Shown here: piece by piece, positions 53,384-64,000 of the stretch
How the letters are laid out: every line of letters starts with the position of its first letter
How positions within the stretch are numbered: the first letter of the stretch is position 1
DNA from: Azorinus chamasolen
Lineage: Eukaryota > Mollusca > Bivalvia > Cardiida > Solecurtidae
Length of the DNA: 64,000 bases
NCBI GenBank assembly: GCA_963576725.1
Contig: OY755238.1
Span: forward strand, 28,725,201-28,789,200
Direction of reading: 5' to 3'
Notes under the pieces: model-generated
The model's database searches: none
What the model was told of the DNA's origin: nothing
What the model saw: only the letters and a program-made list of their open reading frames with translations
Program-made: the position numbers and the translations under genes

Positions 53384-53734
53384 ATAACACGTTTAGTTAA
53401 ATCAAACGTGTCACGGCATTACATCAACAATAAGAAAACCATTGATACAAAGCATCAAATGGTGCGAATAGAGTTGGATAACAGCAAAGGAGAAATAAAG
53501 CATAGCATTTACAGTCTGTACTTGCAAACCTATTAAAATGTGCCCAAATATCCAGAAATAATTTGTTCATACAAATGTATATGGAAAATCAGTACAATAT
53601 GGAAACACTATGGAGAAGACAAATATTTCATGTAAAAGTAAAGTAAAAACAAAGTACCTAGTTATAGTCTACTTTCAGTCCGAATGACCGCTCAGCCGAC
53701 TGTACATTTACACCCCCCCTGGTCATTGAGTTAT
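53384..53734. other. No feature recognised
   Basis: Unassigned AT-rich sequence ending in a short C run (53712-53718). Confidence 0.4.
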
Positions 53735-53953
53735 TGGCCTACATTATTGAGCACTGCTAACATATGGCGCAATCATGCAGCCGCAGTACCGACGAGAGAC
53801 CCTCACAGGTACCCATTTTAACCCCCTGGGTGGAGAGGATGTGCTGGTGGGAGACACGGAAAAGCGTCTCTGAAATTTCCGGGAGGTACCGGGATTTGAA
53901 CCCCGGACCTCTGGACCGATAGTCATGCGCGTTACCACTAGACCACCGCCACC
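53735..53953 (-). mobile_element. tRNA-derived SINE
   Basis: Minus strand: GGTGGTCTAGTGGTAACGCG contains an A box (TGGTCTAGTGG), followed at the right distance by a B box (GGTTCAAATCC). The 5' part resembles a tRNA but cannot form a normal acceptor stem, and an unrelated body of about 140 bp follows. That layout is a SINE transcribed by RNA polymerase III, not a tRNA gene. Confidence 0.8.
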
Positions 53954-54064
53954 ATGTGTTTGATATAAAAAGCTTTGTCAATGTAATAGTGTTTATTGTT
54001 ATTGTAACTGTTAAAATTAAAGTATTGAAGAAAACTGTATATTTATCAAAAAGACAATTTTTGT

Positions 54065-54350
54065 TAGAATAAATTCTGAAGGGAGGTGATCCCAAAGAGC
54101 AAAAATTGCAACACAAAAAAGAGAAAATTGCAGACTCGGTTTTATTGAGTCTGTTCATGAACAGTAATTGAAAGTGCAACACTGCTCACGCCCCCTAGCA
54201 CCGGCTTAAGCGGTGTTCAATTTTCAGAACAAGAAGTACTGAAATTCATGATCTCGAAGGATCAGAAGGTATAACAACACTGAGAATGAAGTACGGGGCG
54301 ACGTTTTACGGCCGCCACACAAGCACTTAACATCTGCTGTTGTGAATATT
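54065..54350 (+). mobile_element. Family Q element, full-length copy
   Basis: AATTCTGAAGGGAGGTGATC to CATCTGCTGTTGTGAA, closely similar to 48497-48770. Confidence 0.75.
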
Positions 54351-54800
54351 ATAAGTTCAAATAGACAATTTTCATAAGAATGATTGAACAAATACTATTC
54401 TGTATGATGTTATATACAATGTGCGTATATTCTGGGGATTAGCGCATTAAACATTACCATCTACTGATAACATTGCTTTTTAAGAAATACGTGTGTAGGG
54501 TTTTATCAATTTATAGAAGCTTAGCTAGCATCACCATAAGTTTAAGCATTTTTAAAAGAAATTTTACCGCGAACAGACAGTTAGTTACATAATTATGATA
54601 ACTAATGATTTGTACCTGTCTGTATTTCAGTCTAGAAATAAATAATCATGTACATATATCGATTTATCCTCTAGTGTACAATTCCTACATAACTTTTTGT
54701 TTTTGAATATAGGATTGTTTGAAGGTTTAATGCTTTAGATTTTCTCCTGTATGCATTTAGTATAGTAACACTATATTTATCCCCAGTTGATGGGACGTTA
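54351..54800. other. No gene seen
   Basis: AT-rich unassigned sequence. Confidence 0.4.
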
Positions 54801-57140
54801 AACCCAACTCTCACACTTTTTCTGATATCTGTAGGATAAACAATGAAAGTTTTACGTTAGTTCTATACTTGTTTTACTATTTTTAATGTTCTCATTAATA
54901 TTCATGAGTATGCAAATAAGGTAATTCAAAAACAAGTTGGAAACAAGATGTGTTTGTGAAACACTATGCCCCCTCAATATGATATTTGACCCTGAGGGAT
55001 GACCTTGATCTTGACATGTCACTCCTCAAACTGTGCAGCTTCATGGGGTACACATGCATACCAAATATCAAGTCTGTACCTCTAATGGTTTAAAAGTTAT
55101 GGCCAATGTTAAAAGTTGTGACCTTTGACCATGAAGGATGACCTTGACCTTGACATGTCACCTCTCAAACTGTGCGGCTTCATGAGATACACATGCATAC
55201 CAGTATCAAGGCTGTATATCTACTGGTTCAAACGTTATGGCCAATGTTAATGACCTTTGACCTTCAAAGATGACCTTGACCTTGACATGTCACCCCTCAA
55301 ACTGTGCAGCCAAATGAGAAACACATATATACAAACTATCAAGTCTGTATCTACTGGTTCAAAAGTTATGGCCAATGTTAAAGTCGGTGACCTTTGACCC
55401 TGAAAGATGACCTTGACATGTCACCCCAAAACTGTGCAGCTTCATGAGATACACATGCATACCAAATGTCAAGTCTGTATCTACAGGTTCAAAAGTTATG
55501 GCCAGTGTTAAAGTCAGTGACCTTTGACCCTAAAAGATGACCTTTACTTTGACATGTTGCCCCTCAAAATGTGCAGCTTCATGAGATACACATGCATACC
55601 ACATATCAAGACTCTATCTCTATTGGTTCAAAAGTTATGGCCAATTTGAAGTTGGTGACCTTTGACCCTGAAGGATGACCTTGACATGTCACCCTAAAAC
55701 TGTGCAGCTTCATGAGATACACAAGTATGTTAAATATCAAGTCTCTATCTGTACTGGTTCAAAAGGTATGGCCAATGTTAAAGTTGGTGAGTTGACCCAT
55801 ATGTTTGACCTCTGACCTTTAAGGGTGACCTTGACCTTTACATGTCACACCTCAAAATGTGCGGCTTCATGAGATACACAAGCATGCCAAATATCAAGTC
55901 TCTATCTCTACTGGTCCAAAAGTTATGGCCAATGTTAAAGTCAGTGATTTGACCCATATATTTGACCTCTGACCCTGAAGGATGGCCTTGACCTTGACAT
56001 GTCACCCCTCAAAATGTGCGGCTTTATGAGATACATACGCATGCCAAATATCAAGTCACTATCTGTACTGGCTCAAAAGTTATGACCAATGTTAAAGTTA
56101 CAGACAAAGAAACGGACAATTTGACCTTTGACCCTGAAGGATGGCCTTGACCTTGACCTGTCACCCCTCAACATGTACAGCTTCATGAGATACACAAGCA
56201 TGCCAAATATCAAGTCTCTATCTTTACTGGTCCAAAAGTTATGGCCAATATTAAAGTCGGTGATTTGACCCATATATTTGACCTCTGACCTTGAAGGATG
56301 ACCTTGACCTGGACATGTTACCCCTCAAAATGTGCGGCTTTATGAGATACATATGCATGCCAAATATCAAGTCTCTATCTGTACTGACTCAAAAGTTATG
56401 ACCAATGTTAAAGTTGCGTTACAGTTACAGCCAAAAAAAAAGATAATTTGACCTTTGACCCTGAAGGATGACCTTGACCTTGACATGTCACCCCTCAAAA
56501 TGTGCAGCTTCATGAGATACACAAGCATGCCAAATATCAAGTCTCTATCTCTACTGGTCCAAAAGTTATGTCCAATGTTAAAGTCGGTGATTTGACCCAT
56601 ATATTTGACCTCTGACCTTGAAGGATGACCTTGACCTTGACATGTTACCCCTCAAAATGTGCGGCTTTATGAGATACATATGCATGCCAAATATCAAGTC
56701 TCTATCTGTACTGGCTCAAAAGTTATGACCAATGTTAAAGTTGCTGACAAACAAACAGACAAACAGACAAACAGACAAACAGACAAACGGACAAACAGAC
56801 AAACAGACAAACAGACAGACAGACAGGGCAAAAGCAATATGCCCCCCAGATTTGATCTGGGGGGCATAAAAAGCACAATGTCTCATCTTCCATTTTGGTA
56901 ACAGTTTTATAGGTTAAGTACAAAAACTTGCCGTGGTATGGGCAAATTTATAGGCTTGGGTCATCATTACGAAAACTGGGGGGGGGGGGGGGGGGGGTAG
57001 CCATGGAAACGGTTAAGATACACATAGTCTAAAATAATCTAAACTTGAATAAATTCTCGATTCTGATTCAGGACACTTTTCTGAACATTTTGGTACCCAT
57101 GAAAAAAGTCTAGGGGTGCATGGTAGATCCCATTGAGTAG
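54800..57140. mobile_element. Family O element interrupted by a receptor-site array
   Basis: 54800-54945 (TTTTTCTGATATCTGTAGG, CATGAGTATGCAAATAAGG) and 56870-57140 (GCCATGGAAACGGTTAAG, AACATTTTGGTACCCATG) together match family O at 42298-42786 in reverse. Everything between is an insertion. A G run of about 22 lies at 56978-56998. Confidence 0.7.
54946..56868. mobile_element. Insertion made of about 12 tandem units rich in TGACCT sites
   Basis: Starts GATGTGTTTGTGAAACAC and TATGCCCCC, ends with a hairpin of ATGCCCCCCAGATTTGATCT and GGGGGGCAT. In between, GTGCAGCTTCATGAGATACA or a close variant recurs about every 130-170 bp from 55035 to 56660. Most units carry TGACCTTTGACC and/or TGACCTTGACCTTGAC. 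It finishes in an ACAAACAG microsatellite (56742-56824). I recall related repeats as widespread in marine invertebrates. No protein is encoded. Confidence 0.8.
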
Positions 57141-57462
57141 ACTAGAGAGGCACATGTTTGCGCAGGTTGTTGGTATTGCTCCAAAAGCAATACCCGTTCT
57201 ATCCTACGTTGACAATAAAAGTGTAATTGAAGCAGTAAATTCAACAAAACTTGTGGACGACAAGCGTCTGAGGGTAGACATAGCGGTAATAGATGAATCT
57301 CTGGCTCGAGGGGAAGTCAAGGATAACAGATGGTGTCCAAAAATTCACTTGGCAGACTGTCTGACGAAACGTGGTTCTGCTGGGTTAGAACTGTTAAGAG
57401 TCTTGGAAGATGGCAGAATGCCACAAGAATTCATGCAAAGACTGATCACTATTGATAAATAA
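57133..57462 (+). pseudogene. Ty1/copia-type RNase H fragment
   Basis: About 109 codons: VLSYVDNKSVIEAVNSTKLV, KRLRVDIAVIDESLARGEV, KIHLADCLTKRGSAGLELL. The D-N-K-S, then R-x-D-I, then L-A-D-x-L-T-K order is the C-terminal half of RNase H of copia-type Pol polyproteins. The reverse transcriptase and LTRs are not present next to it. The family O end abuts its 5' side, so it was probably cut off there. It ends naturally at TAA 57460-57462. Confidence 0.65.
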
Positions 57463-57499
57463 CATTTATTTTCATGTTTTATATTGTATGTTTTACTGG

Positions 57500-58205
57500 G
57501 ATTTCATCTTTAATATGGGGTCCATATATCATATAGTACTATGACCCCCTGCCATTTTACATCAAAATATAGTTACAACCTTGCCAAAATACATCCACGA
57601 TGAGGGGTCGATATATTATATAGTAGTACGTACCCCTGCCATTTTACTATAAAATATAGTGACTCCCTTGCAAAAATACATCCACGATGAGGGGTCGATA
57701 TATTATATAGTACTATGAGCCCCATGCCATTGTACTAGAAAATATATCGACTCCCATGCCAGAATACATCCACGATTGGGGAGTTCGTTATATTATATAG
57801 TACTATGACCCCATGCCTATTTCTATAAAAAGTGACTCCCTTGCAAAAATATCCACCAAGGTAGTCGATATAGCACTATGACCCCGGTCACTTTACTATA
57901 AAATATAGTGATTCCCTTTCAAAAATACATCCACTACGGGATCGATAAATCATAATTATAGTACTATGACCGCCAGGCCATTTTACTATAAAATATATAA
58001 ATATATTATATAGTACTTTCACCCCCATGTCATACTATAAAATATAGAGTATCCCTTGCCAAAATACATCAACGATAGTGGTCGATATATTTTATAGTAC
58101 TATGACCCCATGCGATTTGTTTTATAAAATAAAGTGACTCCCATGCAAAAATACATCTACCACGGTGTTCGATAAATCATATAGTACTATGACCCCCAGG
58201 TGGAT
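57500..58205 (-). repeat. 86 bp satellite, first orientation
   Basis: Units of TAGTACTATGACCCC, CCATTTTACTATAAAATATA and GTGACTCCCTTGCAAAA with ACATCCACGATG. Copies are 5-25% diverged by eye. Confidence 0.85.
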
Positions 58206-59304
58206 GTATTTTGGCAAGGGAGTCACTTTATTTAATAGGGAAATGGCACCTGGGTCATAGTACTATATAATACATCAACCCCTCTATCGTGGATGCATTT
58301 AGGCTAGGTAGTCACTATACTTTATAGTAAAATGACCGTGGTTCATAGTACTATATGATATATCGACCACCGTGGCGGATGTATTTTTGCACGAGAGTCA
58401 CTATATTTTATAGACAAATGGCATGGGGTCATAGTACTATATAATATATCGACCCCATCGTTGATGTATTTTGGCAAGGGAGTCACTATAGTTTATAGTA
58501 AAATGACATTGGGGTCATAGTTCTATATAATATATCGAACCCCCAATGATGGATGTATTTTAGAAAGGGTGTCACTTTATTTTATATTAAAATGGCCTTG
58601 AGTATAGTAGTACGATTTATCGATCCCGTAGTGGATGAAATTTTGCAAGGAAGTCATTTTGTACAGTTAAATTGCATGGGGTCATAGTACTATATGATTT
58701 ATCGAACCCCTCAACGCGGATGTATTTTGGCAAGGCAGTCGGTATACTTTCTGTAAAATGGCATGGGGTCATAGTACTATATAATATATCGACCCCCATC
58801 ATGGATGCATTTTGGCAACGGAGTCACTATATTTCATAGTAAAATCATCGGAGGACATGATATTATATGATATATCGACCACCGTGGTGGATGTACTTTT
58901 GCAAGGGATTTAATATATTTTATAGTAAAATGGCAGGGGGTCATAGTACTATATAATATATCGACTCCATCGTGGATGTATTTTGGCAATGGAATCACTA
59001 TATTTTATAATAAAATGACATGGGGTCATAGTACTATATAATATATAGACCCACCCTGGTGGATGTATTTTGGCAAGGGAATCACTATACTTTATAGTAC
59101 AATTGCCTGGGATCATAGTATTATATGATTTATCGATCCCGTAGTGCATGTAATTTTGCAATTTTACAAGGGAGTCACTATATTTTATAGTATAATGGTA
59201 TCGGGGTCATAGTACTATATAACATATCAACCCCCTATCTAGGATGCATTTTTGCAAGGGAATCAGTCTATTTTATAGTGAAATGGCATGGGAGTCATAG
59301 AACT

Positions 59305-60449
59305 ATAAATTCTGAAGGGAGGTGATCCTCCGAGAGCAAAAATTGCAACACAAAAAGAGAAAATTGCAGACTCGGTCGTAATTTAGTTATAACTGGCAAA
59401 CTTCTTAAGCAAGGTTACAGATATCACAAACTTCGGAAAACGTTTTCTAAATTTTATTATCGAAATTTACCACTCATTAGTAAATATAATTGCAATCTAC
59501 GGACGTTACTGCAACAAGGCATTTCTGAACCAGACTTTTATGGGGATGTTATCTACAAACTTAGGAAAATTCGGGGTCATATCCATTTTCATGATTTGTT
59601 TATAAAACGCATTAAAACATTTAAGAAGAAAGGTTATGATCCTATTATATTGCAACGCACTCCATGTTTGGTTATCGACCCTTTTACAGTCGGTAGCCAC
59701 GCTTCCCTCTTTGCTTGCGCGATGACAGGCCGAGGGTAGTACTCTATCATGGTATACTCTTAAACTCGGATACGGGATGAGCTTACCAGACTCATGTATT
59801 ACTTTTTCCCTGTCGTGCCCTTAACGGCTTACCTGCAGGTGCTCTCACTTCAGCAAAGTTATTGAATATATATTTGACGGATTGTCACAGTTATTATGCC
59901 ATGTTCTACATGTTGTCCTGTGTTCACCGTCGTCTATGTTGTGGGTTAGTCCGGCAGGGATACCTTTATTTACACTATATAGTATTTGTAAAGCTAGGGT
60001 GATTTTGAGAGAAGTGTGGGGTTAGGACGTCCGTAAACCGGTTTAAACCCCCAGTGGTGTTTTTGCTACTGACCGTGCCAAGGCGGTACTCCCTTTGTCA
60101 CCCTTCCTTTTGTTTGCCGTGCGTCTTTGTGCTTGTGATTTTGTTCGTGTGTGGAGTGTTTGTCTCTGGTTCTTGTGTGTCTGTTGGTGTTTTCATCTCG
60201 TGTGTGAGTGTGCGTTTGGGTGTGTGGTTGACACTGGTTGTGTATGTGTGTCATGCTGTCTATCGTTGTTTTGGTGGTGGTTGCGTCTTGTATGTGGCTT
60301 TGCCTGCTTGACTTTACTACTTTTCCATTTATTGAGTCTGTTCATGAACAGTAATTGAAAGTGCAACACTGCTCACGCCCCCTAGCACTGGCTTAAGCGG
60401 TATTCAATTTTCAGAACAAGAAGTACTGACATTCATGATCTCGAAGGAT
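59305..60449 (+). mobile_element. Family Q element split by a retroelement fragment
   Basis: 59305-59376 is the Q start up to GCAGACTCGGT; 60331-60449 resumes TTATTGAGTCTGTTCATGAA to ATCTCGAAGGATA. Together they rebuild a Q copy lacking its last part. The Q element in turn lies in the satellite. Confidence 0.8.
59377..60330 (+). pseudogene. Retroelement C-terminal coding fragment and 3' region
   Basis: 59377-59739 is open: LLKQGYRYHKLRKTFSKFYY, LLQQGISEPDFYGDVIYKLR, QRTPCLVIDPFTVGSHASLF, ending in TAG at 59737. I associate this pattern with the C-terminus of reverse-transcriptase polyproteins common in bivalve genomes, but the element type is not certain. 59740-60330 is non-coding and includes the block shared with 46570-46930. 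Confidence 0.55.
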
Positions 60450-61296
60450 AATATATCGATCACCCTGTTGGATGTATTTTGGCAAGGGAGTCACTGTATT
60501 TTATAGTAAAATGGCCTGGGTGTCATAGCATTATAAAATATATCGACTCCCGGAGGATGTATTTCGGCAAGGCAGTCACTATATTTTATAGAAAATGGCA
60601 TGGTACTATATAATATATCGACCCCCATCGTCGATGTATTTTGGCAAGGGAGTCGGTATATTATTTTGTGGTAAAATTGCATGGGAGTCATAGTATTATA
60701 TAATATATCGACCCCATCGTGGATGTATTTTGGCAAGGGAGTGACTATATTTTATAATGAAATGACATGTGGGTCATAGTACTATATAATATATCGACTC
60801 CACTGGTGGATGTATTGTGGTAAGGGAATAACTAAATTGTATAGTAAAATGACCGAGGGTCATAGTACTATATGACATATAGACCACCGTGGTGGATGGA
60901 TTTTTGCAAGGGAATCACTCCATTTTATTTTAAGATGGAATGGGGGTCATATCACTATATGATATATCGACCCCATCGTGGATGTATTTTGGCAAGGGAA
61001 TCACTATATCATATAGTAAATGGCATGGGTGTCATAGTACTATATTATATATCGACCACCTAGGTGGATGTATTTTTGCAAGGGAGTTACTTTATTTTAT
61101 ATTAAAATGGAATGGGGGTCATTGTACTATATATTATATCGACATCCTGGTGGATGTATATTTGCAAGGGAATCACTATATTTTATAGTAAAATGGCATG
61201 GGGCCATATTACTGTATTATATATCTCCCCTACCCCGATGGATGTATTTTGGCAAAGGAGTCACTATATTTTATAGTAAAATAGCCTGGGGTCATA

Positions 61297-61590
61297 GGCA
61301 TTTCTGAACCAGACATTTATGGGGATGTTATCTACAAACCTAGGAAAATTCGGGGTCATATTCATTTTCATAATTTGTTTATAAAACGCATTAAAACATT
61401 TAAGAATAAAGGGTTTGATCCCATTATATTGCAACGCACTGCATGTTTGGTTATCGACTCTTTTACAGTCGGTAGCTACGCTTGCTTGCGCGTTGACAGG
61501 CCGAGGGTAGTACTCTTAAACTCAGATACGGGATGAGCTTACCAGACTCATGCATTACTTTTCAGTGTCGTGCCCTTAACTGCTTCCTAT
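61297..61590 (+). pseudogene. Second copy of the retroelement fragment
   Basis: ISEPDIYGDVIYK, then FIKRIKTFKNKGFDPIILQR and CLVIDSFTVGSYAC; a frameshift near 61490 removes the end. Followed by the same GATACGGGATGAGCTTACC as at 59765. Shorter than the first copy at both sides. Confidence 0.6.
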
Positions 61591-61730
61591 AAGGTTGGAA
61601 TCACTATATTGTACATGTATAGTAAAAATGCATGGGGTCATAGTACTATATAATATATCGACCCCCTCCCCCCTCATCGTGGATTTATTTTGGCAAGGGA
61701 GTCGGTATATTTTCACTTTGAGGTATATTA

Positions 61731-61925
61731 CACATTTTGAGCCAGTTAAACCAACCTTTAACTTGTCAGGGGGAATAACATGTTAGGAAATCAAAGGACA
61801 CAAGTCAGGCAACTCGAATGATCATTATGTTACCTTGACATGGTGTGAAACAACCACCTAAAACAGATGAGATACAAATCATTTGATTCTAACACATAAT
61901 GTTACTAATATTTTTTAACGCATAT
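61731..61925. other. No feature recognised
   Basis: Unassigned. Confidence 0.4.
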
Positions 61926-62725
61926 TGTAACTACTCAAGGGCAAAACGTTAAAAACAGAGAGAGGGAACTGAAATCACAACGGTTTACAACAATTCATGC
62001 TGGGCAAGATTTCTGTGACAAGACAAGCCCTATTAGATTTAGAGTTCTATATTGCTTAAAGTTCGTTATAAACTACAACACATTCCAACTTGTCCAAATT
62101 AAAAGTAGGGACAGGGAACTGAAATTATAAATATTCAAAATAACATGCCTGTGACATTTCAGGACTCTAGGCACATTAGTTTCAAAGTTATGAGTGCTGC
62201 AAAGTTTATCAGTAATGTATTCAGGGACAATAACTCCAAATTTATCCGGGCAAGAAACTGAAAATATAGAGGTGCACAACAGTTCATTCTATGCAATATT
62301 CCTGTGAAGTTTTTAGACTCTGGCCATATTAAATTCGGAGATATGTGTGACTCGCAATAAGCTATGACAAAGTCCAGCTTGACAGGGCCAATAACTCCAA
62401 AACTATCAGAAAGTAGGAATTGAAAATATGGAGGTGCACAGCAACTCATACTGGGCAACATTCTTGAAAAGCTTCAAGAATCTAGCCTAAACAATTTATG
62501 AGTTATGGATGCCGCAATATTTGTCATTAATTGTGGCAAATTCAAACTATTCAGTGACAATAACTCACAAACTACCAGGGGAGAACTAAAACTATGGAGA
62601 AAAACAACAACTCATACTGGGCAACATTCCTGTGAAGTTTAAAGATTCTAACCTTAACAGTTTTTCGTTACGTGTGCCGCAACATCTGTGACAGACAGAC
62701 AGACAGACGGAAGGACAAATAATCT
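61926..62725. repeat. Tandem repeat, unit about 150 bp, ending in CAGA run
   Basis: Units share ACAATAACTCCAAA, GGAACTGAAAAT-like, CATACTGGGCAACATTCCTG and GAGTTATG words (about five copies), then GACAGACAGACAGACGG. Confidence 0.75.
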
Positions 62726-62734
62726 GAAAATGGG

Positions 62735-62945
62735 TGATCCTTCGAAAGCAAAAGTAAAAATGCAAAATGAGAAAATTGCAGACTCGGTTTTATTGAGTCT
62801 GTTCATGAGTAGTAATTACAACTGCAACACTACTCACGCCCCTAGCACCGGCTTAAGCAGTATTCAATTTTCAAAACAAATAACATCAAAACTTATGATC
62901 CCGAAGGACCAGAAAATATAACAACACTGAGAATGAAGTACACTC
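62735..62945 (+). mobile_element. Family Q element, diverged
   Basis: GGGTGATCCTTCGAAAGC, GCAGACTCGGTTTTATTGAG, CTAGCACCGGCTTAAGCAG, AACACTGAGAATGAAGTAC. It separates the CAGACGG end from TGCAAAAACAATATGCCCC. Confidence 0.7.
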
Positions 62946-63059
62946 TTGCAAAAACAATATGCCCCATATACATTTGGTGGAGACATTTATAATGATAACT
63001 AAGTAGGAATTTACTTCACTTTTATACACACTTTTTAGGGTCAGGTTCTTATCTCGAAT

Positions 63060-63325
63060 GTGAGGTCAGTTTCCTATACGTAAGGGGAGTCATTGTACTA
63101 CGACTCACTCGGTCATAGTACTATAACCGGGGGTCATAGTACTATATAGTAAATCGACCACCGGTCGATCCACAACGGGGGTAACTTTGTTATATGAGGG
63201 GTTAGAATTTTATATGTATGGGATTCATAGTACTACGACTCCCCCGGTTATAGAATTATGACCGGGGGTCATAGTACTATATAGTAAATCGATCCCCGGT
63301 CGATCTACTACGGGGGTCACTTTTC
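63060..63325. repeat. Two 155 bp units related to the 86 bp satellite
   Basis: GGGGGTCATAGTACTATATA, GTAAATCGACC/ATCC and ACTACGACTC recur at about 63085-63170 and 63225-63310. Several parts are palindromic (GGTCGAT with ATCGACC). Confidence 0.7.
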
Positions 63326-64000
63326 CTCATTTCACCGGCAATTATTGCAAACCGCCAAGTCATAGTTCAGACCCAGATCAAGATCACGTGATATATAATA
63401 AAATGTAGTAGATTATATGTGTATAAATATTTCATCAACATTACGAGTGTTTTATACGGAAGTCCTGGAGGGAAATTTTGTATTTATTATTTAAATCTAT
63501 TATCTATAATTATAATTTATCACTAAAAATAAACTGACGTTTCTACGGAAATCCTGGAGCGGCATTTTGTATTCAAATGCCATAGCAACTCAAGAAGCAC
63601 AACTAAAGTGCATATAAACATACACACTTCAACTTTCACAGAACTGCTCCTTGCCAATTCTCCAACGAAATCATATCTGCACTTTTTGAACACAGTGTGT
63701 CGCAGTGCCATTAAACTAAAACTCAGTCAAATTCATCGAATACAAAAGATAAGGTGTCACGCTATAACTGACACAAGAATAAGACGTCATAAAACGCATT
63801 ACCCTTACTGTAAAAGTATTGTATGGAAAGCTTTATTGGACAGTCAGTTTGTACGACCATCTGCGTGATGAATAGCACAGAACAATGAACTGACATAGAG
63901 ACAATCCATGTCATGAAGAAGACTACATCCTTTGATCAATAAAACGTCATAATATGTACACTTATCTCAAATGAACACCGACACTGCCCGTCATGGCATT
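63326..64000. other. No gene supported
   Basis: TACGGAAGTCCTGGAGGGAA near 63458 and TACGGAAATCCTGGAGCGGC near 63544 form a short direct repeat. An 86-codon ORF at 63608 has no recognised motif and no supporting context. Confidence 0.4.

Larger units (their letters stand above)
58206..61730 (+). repeat. 86 bp satellite, opposite orientation, with insertions
   Basis: From about 58206 the same unit runs reversed: GGATGTATTTTGGCAAGGGA, GTCACTATATTTTATAGTAA, AATGGCATGGGGTCATAGTA. GTCATAG occurs near 58254, 58342, 58429, 58514, 58603, 58681 and 58768, giving a period of 85-88 bp. Interrupted at 59305-60449 and 61297-61590. Confidence 0.85.

Noticed and set aside
53830..53953. tRNA gene
   Set aside because: A and B boxes are present but the acceptor stem does not pair and a SINE body follows; called a SINE.
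56073..56600. ORFs in the TGACCT array (MGQITDFNIGHNFWTS)
   Set aside because: The same reading recurs with each tandem unit and is broken by stops; it is repeat sequence.
63608..63868. 86-codon ORF near the right edge
   Set aside because: No motif, no splice or promoter context, and length expected by chance in this composition.

Overview
The window looks like repeat-saturated, AT-rich animal DNA. The spliced gene, non-LTR retrotransposons, a tRNA-derived SINE, hundreds-of-bp satellites and very dense MITE-like palindromes point to a metazoan. The repeat vocabulary (many TTAA-bounded hairpin MITEs, a repeat ending in a hairpin with GGGGGGCAT, and bivalve-like retroelement fragments) suggests a bivalve mollusc, perhaps a dreissenid or related heterodont. 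That placement is from memory of such genomes and is an inference.

Only one host gene is convincing. Its 5' end lies on the minus strand: a tiny first coding exon (14673-14688) and a second exon (2598-2747) join in phase through an 11.9 kb intron and encode the N-terminus of a CRAL-TRIO (alpha-tocopherol transfer protein / clavesin-like) protein. Later exons would lie left of the window. The intron holds a 4.4 kb LINE and about seventeen palindromic MITEs. A MITE sits exactly in the exon 2 splice donor, and its target duplication keeps GTAA at the junction. A second host-like gene, a secreted TSP1-like plus C-type lectin protein at 52.3-53.1 kb, is broken by two mutually compensating frameshifts.

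Almost everything else is mobile DNA. Region by region: 0-15 kb is the CRAL-TRIO gene with its MITEs and LINE; 15-29 kb is a MITE field with microsatellites and a 2.4 kb element with arrays of TTCCCGAA-type motifs at both ends (24.8-27.2 kb); 29.5-30.6 kb is a 565 bp tandem duplication; 30.6-33.6 kb holds decayed transposon genes, including a CR1-like LINE; 34-45 kb is more MITEs; 46-50 kb has GT microsatellites, a decayed repeat-family protein and a 257 bp minisatellite; 50-54 kb has MITEs, the lectin and a SINE; 54.8-57.1 kb is a TIR element invaded by an array of nuclear-receptor-like half-sites; 57.1-57.5 kb is a copia-type RNase H fragment; 57.5-61.7 kb is an 86 bp satellite that flips orientation and contains nested insertions; 61.9-63.3 kb has more tandem repeats.

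The most striking pattern is the MITEs. At least six families with different ends carry related, nearly perfect central palindromes (shared words such as CTCCTATAGGAG and AGACCCTGATCAGACG). One palindrome can be found between different termini and one terminus around different palindromes. Eight nested insertions, several with recognisable empty sites elsewhere in the window, show 4 bp targets (TTAA, and also CTAA and TTAC) for the main families, and 8 bp and 5 bp targets for two hAT-like ones. I call these families A to O and Q below; the letters are mine.
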